Source: Flavobacteriales bacterium
GTDB lineage: Bacteria; Bacteroidota; Bacteroidia; Flavobacteriales; Flavobacteriaceae
NCBI GenBank assembly: GCA_026983815.1
Contig: JALSTJ010000074.1
Span: 1-17,683, forward strand
Direction of reading: 5' to 3'
DNA: 17,683 nt
The position numbers and the translations under genes are program-made. The notes under the pieces were generated by a model. The model had not been told where the DNA came from, ran no database searches, and worked only from the letters and a program-made list of their open reading frames with translations. Positions 1-6,946 of the stretch are shown here, one piece after another (within the stretch, counting starts at the first letter, position 1; each line of letters opens with the position of its first letter).

Positions 1-119
1 GTAAGCATTTTCAGTTCTTCATTTTTAATAACAAAATCTTGAATGCTATTTATTTGAGCTTGTGTAGCTGTCAAACTTAATAGGGTAAGCAGTATAAAAA
101 AATAATTCTTCATTTTCAT
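1..119 (-). CDS. Secreted protein of unknown function, N-terminal fragment (runs off left edge)
   Basis: Only the first 39 codons lie in the window. They begin MKMKNYFFILLTLLSLT and continue ATQAQ. This is a typical Bacteroidota signal peptide: two lysines, a hydrophobic stretch of about 14 residues, and a likely signal peptidase I cleavage after the AQ. The mature part starts INSIQDFVIKNEELKML and shows no recognisable domain. Two in-frame ATGs, at 119 and 113, are equally plausible starts. A promoter with an exact TAnnTTTG element lies just upstream, so the gene is probably transcribed on its own rather than from the cytochrome operon to its right. Function cannot be given from this fragment. 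Confidence 0.7.
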   Translation of the reverse strand, partial: MKMKNYFFILLTLLSLTATQAQINSIQDFVIKNEELKML

Positions 120-139
120 ATTGTTTAATTTTTAGATTG

Positions 140-173
140 CAAATTTATAACTTTTTTTATTTTTAATTATCAA
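140..173 (-). promoter_or_regulatory. Bacteroidota-type promoter for the left-edge secreted protein
   Basis: On the minus strand the element TAAATTTG (140-147) matches the Bacteroidota -7 consensus TAnnTTTG exactly. A TTG (171-173) lies 23 bp upstream and can serve as the -33 element, at the long end of the usual spacing. The leader to the first ATG at 119 would be about 14-20 nt. Confidence 0.55.
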
Positions 174-193
174 TTGTGAATTTTATTAAGGAA

Positions 194-898
194 TTAGAAG
201 ACTTGAAAAGTAATTTTTTTCTTTTCTCCTTCAGGTTTTTTAGCGTTTTTTACTTCTTTTCCATTAATTGCCTTAATATAAAGATATATTGCTTTGAGTT
301 CTTGAGGTTTGAGATAATCTTTGAAAGACATCATCATAGTTCCTTTTTTTCCATCTTTAATAAGGTTAATCAAATCTTGTTCATTATTGACATATTTCCA
401 ATAATTATCGGCAAGATTGGGACCTAAACCTCCTTTGGCATTAATTCCATGACAAGAAAAACATTTCATATTATATATTTTTTCTCCCAAACTCAATTCA
501 TCATTGATGCTCCCTTGAATAAGTTTAAATTCTCCCGATATTTTTCCTGTATCATTCATTTTTACTTTTATGGTTAAGAATTTATTTTTATTTTTCATAA
601 TGATATAAATATTTCCTAGGGCATCTTGAACAGTATTAAAATATTGGTAATTTTTCAATTTTGCGCTGGCACTTAATATTTCTTTAATCTTCAAAAATGA
701 TTCCAAAACGGTCGCTTTGCTGTCCAAATCATCTTGTGCTACCATATCTATTATCTTTTCGGGAGTATCAGATAGAAGATAATTATATATTTGATATCCA
801 ATGTCATAAATTTTGATATCAGTTTGACTATAAATAGTCAGTTGACTCAATAATAACAGAGAAAAAAGCGTTTGTTTAAGTTTGTTTGTGTGTTTCAT
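194..898 (-). CDS. Secreted monohaem cytochrome c (class I, CcoP-like haem domain)
   Basis: This is a 234-residue exported electron-transfer protein. A signal peptide covers about residues 1-25 (hydrophobic core LFSLLLLSQL). Residues 25-130 form a domain I do not recognise. The cytochrome domain follows at about 131-215. It has the covalent haem site CFSCH (C146, C149, H150), then a GGLGPNLADNYWKYV stretch that resembles the cytochrome domains of CcoP subunits of cbb3 oxidase, and a Met-rich GTMMMSF at 186-192 that should hold the sixth haem ligand. The tail after residue 213 is lysine-rich. It acts in the periplasm or on the outer surface. The start ATG is 11 bp after the DPP11 stop with no promoter between them, so the two are probably co-transcribed. 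Redox partner unknown. Haem binding is near certain from the motif; the role is inference. Confidence 0.88.
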   Translation of the reverse strand: MKHTNKLKQTLFSLLLLSQLTIYSQTDIKIYDIGYQIYNYLLSDTPEKIIDMVAQDDLDSKATVLESFLKIKEILSASAKLKNYQYFNTVQDALGNIYIIMKNKNKFLTIKVKMNDTGKISGEFKLIQGSINDELSLGEKIYNMKCFSCHGINAKGGLGPNLADNYWKYVNNEQDLINLIKDGKKGTMMMSFKDYLKPQELKAIYLYIKAINGKEVKNAKKPEGEKKKITFQVF

Positions 899-909
899 TT
901 TATTTTGGT

Positions 910-3054
910 TTAATGGACAATATCCAATTCATTTATTAATCTTTGATTATTGGCAAATTTGTCTATAATAAAAAGTATATATCGTATATCTACCATAATG
1001 TTTCTACTGATTTTTTTATCATAATACAAATCGCTCATGGTTCCCTCCCATACTCTATCAAAGTTTATGCCAATTAAATCGCCTTCTTTATTTATTGCAG
1101 GAGACCCGGAATTGCCTCCTGTGGTGTGAGCAGAACCTAAAAAGTTCACAGGCATTTCGCCTGAAGTTGAATAAGGTTTGAAATCTTTTTTTTCATATAA
1201 TTGAATAAGTTTTGCAGGAACATCAAATTCATAATCCCCAGGAATATATTTTTCTAAAACTCCTCTAAGATGACTGATGGGAAAATAATAAACTGCATCA
1301 CGCGGTTCATAACCTTTGATGATTCCATAGGAAATTCTTAATGTACTATTGGCATCCGGCAAAGGCATTCTTGAAGAAGTCTTGATAATTCCTGACATAT
1401 ATTTTTTTTGCAATTTATTTATTTTATCACGTAAGCTATAATAATCAGGGGAAATTTTATTATAATATGTTTGAATAAATTTTTTCAGGAATGCATATCC
1501 ATTGTCATTTTCAATAGATTTAATGAATTTCTTTGGATTCTTATTAATTAATTTTGTCAGTGCTTTTTTATTGTTTAGAATTGAAGAAGCATAAAATTGC
1601 TTGGCAAGTTCTTCTACATTTTTGTTTTTTGATTCTTCATCAAGATATTTTGCAGGCATCTTTTCTAGATAGAGTTTTAGCAAGGTCTTGAAAATTTCTT
1701 GATCCACTTGAGGATTATAATTTGAAAATGTAGATTGAATGCGAGACAAAAATTTCTCTCTATTTTTTTTAAATTCATCTTTTCCCTCGGTTTCATATAG
1801 TTTTTCCAGTTGATAGATCATTAGACTTCTTTTGAGAAAATCATTATTTAAATAAAAAGTTTCAACAAAATAATTTCTTGCTAGCTCAGGATTTTTTATC
1901 TGGTTGTATAGATTTTGAAATTCATTGAAGATTATCCTATAGGAAGGATCCAAATTTTGTTCTTGGACTTTTTTTATAAACTCTTTTTCAAAAGCTTTTT
2001 TTCTTTCAACGGCTTTGGTTTTATTAATTCCCTGACTTTCACCAATCCATTTTTTCCAATAATTGGCAATTCTTGCATATTTTGCTGTATATTCTAATTT
2101 AATGGTATCGTTATTTTTCATAAATTGATCCATTACATTCAACACTTTTTCCCTTAATTCTATTCGTGCAGGATTGATAATATTTACCTTTTGTTCAACA
2201 GCAAAAGACGGCAAGTATTCTTGAGTTCTTCCTGGGAAACCATAAATTAAGAAAAAATCTCCAGCTTTGATTCCTTTTATTGAAATTCTGAAATATTTAT
2301 CGGCATGATAAGGAACATTATCAGGACTATATTCGGCGGGATGATTGTTTTTATCTGCATAGATTCTAAAAATAGAAAAATCTCCACTGTGTCTGGGCCA
2401 CATCCAATTATCCGTATCAGCACCAAATTTACCTATGGAAGATGGAGGTGCGCCAACCAAACGGATATCTTTATAATTTTCTACAGTAAATGCATAAAAT
2501 TTGTTTCCGTCATAAAAAGATTTGATTTGTATTTCTTGCCATTTTTTTTTGGGAAGAGTTTTGATAAGATAATTTATATTTTTTTGAATAATACTTTTCT
2601 TAAGGTTTTCATCCATATTATCTTGCACTCCTTTTAAGACTTTATCTGTAACTTCTTGAATTTTCCTGACAAAAGTTACATACATTCCCGGATTGGGAAG
2701 TTCTTCTTTATAGGATTTAGCCCAAAATCCATCTTTGATATAATTATGTTCAAAAGTTGAATGAGATTGAATTGCTGAATAACCGCAATGATGATTTGTA
2801 AAAATCAATCCATGTGAGGAAACAATTTCTCCTGTGCAACCACCATTAAATTGGATAACTGCATCATTTAATGAAAGATTTTCCGGATCATAAATGTCTT
2901 TTGAAGTAAGTTTGGAACCCATTTCCTGCATTTCCATTTCTAAACTTTTTGATATTTCCGAAGGGATTATCATCCGGCTGTTTTGAGCGGAAAGCTTGCC
3001 CAAGGAAAAACATAAAATACATAATAAAAAGCTAAGAGAGAAAATCTTATTCAT
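910..3054 (-). CDS. dpp11: Dipeptidyl-peptidase 11-type serine peptidase, family S46
   Basis: This exported peptidase removes dipeptides from the N terminus of peptides, a main way asaccharolytic and marine Bacteroidota use protein. A signal peptide ends near LSAQ (residues 21-24). The chymotrypsin-like catalytic triad of family S46 is visible: His in TNHHCGY (H89), Asp in RHSGDFS (D225), and Ser in GGNSGSP (S649). A largely helical insertion lies between the Asp and Ser parts (about 290-560). The length of 714 is normal for S46. Eighteen residues after the catalytic Ser is Arg667, in NFDRVWEG. The matching residue in Porphyromonas enzymes is Arg673 in DPP11 (Asp/Glu at P1) and Gly673 in DPP7 (hydrophobic P1), so DPP11 specificity is predicted. 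It has its own promoter and is followed 11 bp later by the cytochrome c gene. Confidence 0.95.
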   Translation of the reverse strand: MNKIFSLSFLLCILCFSLGKLSAQNSRMIIPSEISKSLEMEMQEMGSKLTSKDIYDPENLSLNDAVIQFNGGCTGEIVSSHGLIFTNHHCGYSAIQSHSTFEHNYIKDGFWAKSYKEELPNPGMYVTFVRKIQEVTDKVLKGVQDNMDENLKKSIIQKNINYLIKTLPKKKWQEIQIKSFYDGNKFYAFTVENYKDIRLVGAPPSSIGKFGADTDNWMWPRHSGDFSIFRIYADKNNHPAEYSPDNVPYHADKYFRISIKGIKAGDFFLIYGFPGRTQEYLPSFAVEQKVNIINPARIELREKVLNVMDQFMKNNDTIKLEYTAKYARIANYWKKWIGESQGINKTKAVERKKAFEKEFIKKVQEQNLDPSYRIIFNEFQNLYNQIKNPELARNYFVETFYLNNDFLKRSLMIYQLEKLYETEGKDEFKKNREKFLSRIQSTFSNYNPQVDQEIFKTLLKLYLEKMPAKYLDEESKNKNVEELAKQFYASSILNNKKALTKLINKNPKKFIKSIENDNGYAFLKKFIQTYYNKISPDYYSLRDKINKLQKKYMSGIIKTSSRMPLPDANSTLRISYGIIKGYEPRDAVYYFPISHLRGVLEKYIPGDYEFDVPAKLIQLYEKKDFKPYSTSGEMPVNFLGSAHTTGGNSGSPAINKEGDLIGINFDRVWEGTMSDLYYDKKISRNIMVDIRYILFIIDKFANNQRLINELDIVH

Positions 3055-3077
3055 ACAAGTGTATATTTTCTTTTATT

Positions 3078-3108
3078 CAAAGATATTAATACCTTTTGAA
3101 ATTCCCAA
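3078..3108 (-). promoter_or_regulatory. Bacteroidota-type promoter of dpp11
   Basis: On the minus strand TATCTTTG (3078-3085) matches TAnnTTTG exactly. A TTG (3106-3108) is 20 bp upstream, which is close to ideal -33/-7 spacing. The leader to the ATG at 3054 would be about 17 nt. This is one of the best promoter candidates in the window. Confidence 0.7.
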
Positions 3109-3133
3109 ATATTTTAACTATTTTGTTTTTCTG

Positions 3134-3141
3134 TATATTTG
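3134..3141 (+). promoter_or_regulatory. -7 promoter element of the DUF819 gene
   Basis: TATATTTG matches the Bacteroidota -7 consensus exactly and lies 18 bp before the ATG at 3160. No TTG is found at the expected -33 position, where the sequence is TTTTAACT, so the promoter may be weak or rely on other contacts. It is divergent from the dpp11 promoter, about 50 bp away. Confidence 0.5.
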
Positions 3142-3159
3142 TTCCTATAAATTATTAAT

Positions 3160-4476
3160 ATGAATTATAAAGCAGCACCTTTGTTTACAAATGATTTAGT
3201 GGTTTTTGGAATTTTGATGGGACTTTTGGCATTTATCTTTTATACTGCCCATCTTAAAGGCGGATTTTGGGAAAAATTCTATAAAATTGTTCCAGCATTA
3301 CTATTAGCTTATGTTTTACCTGCCGTTTTGACTTCAACCAATATTATCGCTACCGAATGGGGAAACAAAATTAATGGACATTTTGAATTTCATTCCAATT
3401 TATATCATATAGCTAGTCGTTTGCTTTTGCCTGCTTCATTGATTTTGATGACGTTAAGTATTGATTTAAAAGCGGTTTTTAATCTCGGGCCCAAAGCATT
3501 AATTATGTTTTTTACCGGAACTTTGGGTATTGTTATCGGTGGACCTATTGCTTTGGCAATTGTAGGATATTTTTCTCCCGAAACAGTTGTGGGAACCGGC
3601 AATGATGCCCTTTGGAGAGGACTATCAACGCTTGCGGGTAGTTGGATCGGGGGAGGAGCTAATCAGGCGGCGATGTTGGAAATTTTTCATTATAATCAGC
3701 AAAAATACGGAGCAACGGTTTTGGTTGATATTTTTGTAGCAAATATTTGGATGGCAATTTTATTGATGGGTGCTGCAAAAACACAAGCAATAGATAGATG
3801 GCTAAAAGCAGATACTTCGGCTATAGAAGAATTAAAATTAAAAGTAAGTAGTTTTGTAAAAAAAGTTGAAAAGATACCTACTTTAACAGATTATATGATG
3901 ATGTTGGGAATTGCTTTTTTTTCAGTAGCCGTTTCACTAAAATCTTCGGGTTATATTTCTGAATTCTTACATGATAATTTTCATTTTGTCTCTGATAAAA
4001 CTTCATTTTTTTCTTCTTTGGGATCGGCATTTTTCTGGCTTATTAGTTTGGCAACTCTTTTTGGGGTTTTGTTTTCATATACAAAAATCAGAAATTTTGA
4101 AGGAGCAGGAGCTTCAAAAATGGGAAGTGTTTTTATCTATATTTTAGTTGCAACCATCGGGATGAAGATGGATTTAGGCGAAATTTTAAAAAATCCGGGA
4201 TTGATATTTATAGGTTTGATATGGATGAGCATTCATGCAGGACTTTTGATTTTGGTAGCTAAAATGATTCGTGCTCCATTTTTTTTCTTGGCTGTTGGAA
4301 GTCAGGCAAACGTTGGTGGTGCAGCATCTGCTCCCATTGTAGCTGCCGCTTTTCATCCGGCTTTGGCATCGGTGGGAGCCATGTTGGCAATAGTGGGTTA
4401 TGTAGTGGGGACAATAGCAGCACTTATTTCTGCAGGATTGATGGAGTGGATATCCAAAGTTATGGGGTGGATTTAA
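3160..4476 (+). CDS. DUF819 (YjcL-like) multi-pass membrane protein, putative transporter
   Basis: This 438-residue, very hydrophobic inner-membrane protein has roughly eleven to thirteen membrane segments from about residue 13 to 435. It is recognised as the DUF819 family, whose substrate is unknown. Two glycine-rich motifs stand out: AGSWIGGGANQAAM (159-172) in the first half and GSQANVGGAASAPIVA (380-395) in the second. Such paired broken-helix motifs suggest an inverted-repeat secondary transporter fold like the bile acid/sodium symporter superfamily; that is inference. A charged cytoplasmic linker occurs near 208-240. The gene appears monocistronic, with its own -7 element upstream, and ends 2 bp before the stop codon of the convergent NlpC/P60 gene, leaving no room for a separate terminator. 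The family call is secure; transport function is not proven. Confidence 0.85.
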   Translation: MNYKAAPLFTNDLVVFGILMGLLAFIFYTAHLKGGFWEKFYKIVPALLLAYVLPAVLTSTNIIATEWGNKINGHFEFHSNLYHIASRLLLPASLILMTLSIDLKAVFNLGPKALIMFFTGTLGIVIGGPIALAIVGYFSPETVVGTGNDALWRGLSTLAGSWIGGGANQAAMLEIFHYNQQKYGATVLVDIFVANIWMAILLMGAAKTQAIDRWLKADTSAIEELKLKVSSFVKKVEKIPTLTDYMMMLGIAFFSVAVSLKSSGYISEFLHDNFHFVSDKTSFFSSLGSAFFWLISLATLFGVLFSYTKIRNFEGAGASKMGSVFIYILVATIGMKMDLGEILKNPGLIFIGLIWMSIHAGLLILVAKMIRAPFFFLAVGSQANVGGAASAPIVAAAFHPALASVGAMLAIVGYVVGTIAALISAGLMEWISKVMGWI

Positions 4477-4478
4477 GA

Positions 4479-4937
4479 TTAATTGTTTAAAATCCTTCGG
4501 GCAGTAATGTATTTCTTTTTCCAATAAACATTATCCAAAGAAGATTTCATTACGCCTTTGGAAGTCGAAGCATGAATAAATTGATTATTGCCCATATAAA
4601 TACCTACATGATAATATTTTCGCGTTGGATGAAAAAAAACTAAATCTCCTATTTTTAAATGTTTCTTATTGATTTTTTTTCCGGTTTTCATCATGGCTTT
4701 TGTGGTTCTTGGTAGATTTTTATGAAAAGCTTCCGAATAGACTCTTTTAACAAATCCGGAGCAATCAAATCCCATGGAAGTTGTTCCTCCATATCGATAA
4801 GGAACTCCTTTGTATTTTTTGTATGACTTTTCCAATAAATATTGGGTAGATTTTTTTTGAACTCTTGTTTTTTTGCTACTTCCACAAGAATTTATAATCA
4901 GCAGTGACATAAATAGTAAGATAATATTCTTTTTCAT
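4479..4937 (-). CDS. NlpC/P60 family lipoprotein, peptidoglycan endopeptidase
   Basis: This is a 152-residue envelope lipoprotein that should cleave peptide stems of peptidoglycan (gamma-D-Glu-diamino acid type bonds). The signal peptide MKKNIILLFMSLLIINSC ends in a lipobox with Cys18 as the lipidated residue. The NlpC/P60 domain fills about residues 38-150. The catalytic Cys59 lies in GFDCSGFV, His110 in YYHVGIYMG, and a third polar residue, His122, in FIHAST. The length is typical of small one-domain lipoproteins such as E. coli Spr/MepS. I use the ATG at 4937. A longer frame begins at a TTG at 4958 and would add seven residues in front of a complete signal peptide, so it is unlikely. The gene follows the CDP-alcohol phosphatidyltransferase closely (22 bp) and is probably co-transcribed with it. 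Confidence 0.93.
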   Translation of the reverse strand: MKKNIILLFMSLLIINSCGSSKKTRVQKKSTQYLLEKSYKKYKGVPYRYGGTTSMGFDCSGFVKRVYSEAFHKNLPRTTKAMMKTGKKINKKHLKIGDLVFFHPTRKYYHVGIYMGNNQFIHASTSKGVMKSSLDNVYWKKKYITARRILNN

Positions 4938-4959
4938 AAAAATCTTTTTTACTTGCAAT

Positions 4960-5544
4960 TCAAGTTAATTTTTTTCTTCCAGCCCAAAAAAATCCTTTTA
5001 AATCCGATCGCATCTGATCTAATTTTAATAAAAAATACATATTTTCAAAAAAAGAAACACTGGCCAAAGTAAACATTATCCAATAATAATATTTGTTAAA
5101 TCCAATGGTAAATAATAATACAAAAAAAATTGATTGAACAACGCCGTTTAATTTTGAAAGATATAAATGTAAACTTGAAATTTCTTTGAACTTAATTAAA
5201 GCAAAAATATCGATAAACAAATAATACCCGATAATTAAATAAAAGCTGAAAATCACGGGTTGTAATTCATCATGCTTGAGGTGCAGCATAGCATACATTG
5301 CTAAAAGATACATAAAAAAATCAGCAAGGGAATCCAATTTGGCTCCTAGTTTTGTTTGCATATTGAATTGTCGTGCGACAAAACCATCCAAAGCATCTGT
5401 AAAAATATTGAACAAAAACCAGTAGAAGAAAAGATTTTCTTTACCTAGCCAAGCAATATAAAACAAGACCGGAACACTGAGTAAGCGATAGAAGGAAATG
5501 ATGTTTGGGATAGTAAAAATGTTTTCTTTCCGTTTTTTTATCAT
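4960..5544 (-). CDS. CDP-alcohol phosphatidyltransferase family membrane enzyme
   Basis: This 194-residue integral membrane enzyme of phospholipid synthesis has about six membrane segments. It carries a perfect CDP-alcohol phosphotransferase motif, D-x2-D-G-x2-A-R-x8-G-x3-D-x3-D, at residues 50-75 (D50, D53, G54, A57, R58, G67, D71, D75). The Asp residues bind the divalent metal and the CDP group. The enzyme transfers a phosphatidyl group from CDP-diacylglycerol to an alcohol acceptor and releases CMP. The acceptor cannot be fixed by the motif alone. Glycerol-3-phosphate (PgsA-like) is the commonest choice for this length and for the N-terminal PNIISFYRLL segment, but other acceptors remain possible. 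It is first in a pair with the NlpC/P60 lipoprotein downstream. No good consensus promoter was seen; TAATTTTA at 5560-5567 (minus strand) deviates at one base. Confidence 0.9.
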   Translation of the reverse strand: MIKKRKENIFTIPNIISFYRLLSVPVLFYIAWLGKENLFFYWFLFNIFTDALDGFVARQFNMQTKLGAKLDSLADFFMYLLAMYAMLHLKHDELQPVIFSFYLIIGYYLFIDIFALIKFKEISSLHLYLSKLNGVVQSIFFVLLFTIGFNKYYYWIMFTLASVSFFENMYFLLKLDQMRSDLKGFFWAGRKKLT

Positions 5545-5598
5545 TGAAATATTTTGCCATAAAATTAATAAAAAAAGTAATTGTTCGTTTTATTTTTT

Positions 5599-5606
5599 TA
5601 AATTTG
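5599..5606 (+). promoter_or_regulatory. -7 promoter element of the DUF3667 gene
   Basis: TAAATTTG matches the Bacteroidota -7 consensus exactly. The nearest upstream TTG (5581-5583) is 15 bp away, a little short. The element lies inside the longest possible reading frame (TTG at 5544), which argues that translation starts later, at the ATG at 5622. Confidence 0.45.
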
Positions 5607-5621
5607 GAAAAAAACCGGCTG

Positions 5622-6857
5622 ATGAGGCACAAAAATGAGACAACCAAAGATATTTATTGTCATAATTGTGGTTTTCCTTTGGAACACGATGAGAATTTCT
5701 GTCCGTATTGTGGTCAAAAAAATGATAAGCGAAGGTTGAGCATCAAAATGTTTTGGCAAAATTTGGTTGGAAATTTTTTTAATTTCGATTCTCGTATATG
5801 GCATACGTTCATTCAACTTATTATAAAGCCGGGTAAAGTCCCAAAAGAATTTATTGAAGGAAAAAAAATACGATATAGTAATCCTTTTCGGTTTATTATC
5901 CAAGTAAGTATTGTATATTTTTTGTTGTTGGGATTGACAAAGTGGTTAAATATTGATAAAATAAATGAAGATTTTTTTAGTGTTACTCATAATGTTCATA
6001 TAGGAGAAGATAAAATGGAATATAAAAGAGAACAAAATGTTGATTACTATAAAAAAATAGATTCGATAAATCAACAGAAAAATTTTATCCAAAAACTTTC
6101 GGATGTCAATTTATCTATCCGAGACAAAGATTCGATTAGTGAACAAATTCTAAAGCCAATAGGTCTTAAAAGTTTGAGATTTGTTAAGGGAAAGTTTATT
6201 TCAAACTCGGATGTAATTTTAAAAAAATATAATTCATATTTATTACAACACGGGGTAAAGAATTATAATTTTATCCCTAAAATGGAGGTAGATGAATTTA
6301 ATAAATCTGATTTTTTTAAAAAGTTATCCATGACATTTTCTTATTTGAGCTATAAAATGTATAATCAACTCAATGAAAAGGAATTATTTGAAAAATTTAA
6401 AATCAAACCGACTTTTGAAAACAAAATGGCTGTAATTATTCCATACCGCTTTTATAATACGTTATATAATACCGACAAACAAAAACAATATAAAAAGAAT
6501 TTCATTTCAAATATTACCATAGCTTTGTTTTTTGTCTTGCCTGTTTTTACATTTTTTACTTGGCTGTTTTATCGTAAAAGCGGATATAATTATACAGAAA
6601 CCTTGATATTTGTATTTTATCTGCAAAGTGTCTATTTCTTTTTATTGATTGTGGAACGGATTCCTTATGTCGGTTTTGTTGTTTCTTTGTTTAGCGGAAT
6701 TGCTTTTTTGATATATTTGATTTTAGCTTATAAATATTTTTATAAAAAATCATTTATCAATACCTTTGTTAAGGTGATTTTTTTAATTGTTCCCACCTAT
6801 ATGATTATCACTGGAATCGGAATTTTGGTTTTGTCTTTTATTACATTAATTAATTAA
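5622..6857 (+). CDS. DUF3667 protein: zinc ribbon plus membrane segments, function unknown
   Basis: This 411-residue protein belongs to the DUF3667 family, common in Bacteroidota. Near the N terminus is a zinc ribbon with paired cysteines, C13-x2-C16 (CHNCG) and C27-x2-C30 (CPYCGQK). A conserved segment follows (about 38-90: RLSIKMFWQNLVGNFFNFDS, IKPGKVPKEFIEGKKIRY). The first membrane helix is at about 90-110. A long polar region of about 180 residues (111-293) comes next, then a block of four or so membrane helices to the C terminus. That long loop looks large for the family. I chose ATG 5622 because the longer frame begins with TTG at 5544, inside the start of the divergent gene and upstream of the promoter element, and would place 26 basic residues before the zinc ribbon. 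The ligand and partners are unknown; no reaction can be assigned. Confidence 0.8.
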   Translation: MRHKNETTKDIYCHNCGFPLEHDENFCPYCGQKNDKRRLSIKMFWQNLVGNFFNFDSRIWHTFIQLIIKPGKVPKEFIEGKKIRYSNPFRFIIQVSIVYFLLLGLTKWLNIDKINEDFFSVTHNVHIGEDKMEYKREQNVDYYKKIDSINQQKNFIQKLSDVNLSIRDKDSISEQILKPIGLKSLRFVKGKFISNSDVILKKYNSYLLQHGVKNYNFIPKMEVDEFNKSDFFKKLSMTFSYLSYKMYNQLNEKELFEKFKIKPTFENKMAVIIPYRFYNTLYNTDKQKQYKKNFISNITIALFFVLPVFTFFTWLFYRKSGYNYTETLIFVFYLQSVYFFLLIVERIPYVGFVVSLFSGIAFLIYLILAYKYFYKKSFINTFVKVIFLIVPTYMIITGIGILVLSFITLIN

Positions 6858-6912
6858 AAAACAATTTTGAAACTTTAAGAATAAATTATATTTAATTTTA
6901 GATATAAAATAT

Positions 6913-6920
6913 TATCTTTG
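6913..6920 (+). promoter_or_regulatory. -7 promoter element of the first TlpA-like gene
   Basis: TATCTTTG matches TAnnTTTG exactly and lies 26 bp before the ATG at 6947. A TTG at the usual -33 distance is missing (the sequence there is TTTAATTTTA). The element ends on the base where a longer GTG-initiated frame would begin, which supports the internal ATG as the real start. Confidence 0.5.
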
Positions 6921-6946
6921 TGGCTAAATTAAAAATTAGATTATTT

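Noticed and set aside
120..193. Expected terminator after the cytochrome c gene.
   Set aside because: The stretch is AT-rich but contains no stem of useful length; only the promoter of the left-edge gene is supported there.
176..427. Plus-strand open frame rich in Phe and Ile opposite the cytochrome c gene.
   Set aside because: Composition is what the complement of a lysine-rich AT-rich gene gives; the cytochrome on the other strand has clear motifs.
4469..4495. Possible hairpin (GGATTT...AAATCC) across the convergent ends of the DUF819 and NlpC/P60 genes.
   Set aside because: Only six base pairs with a 15-nt loop and mostly A-T pairs, and no proper U tract; too weak to call a terminator.
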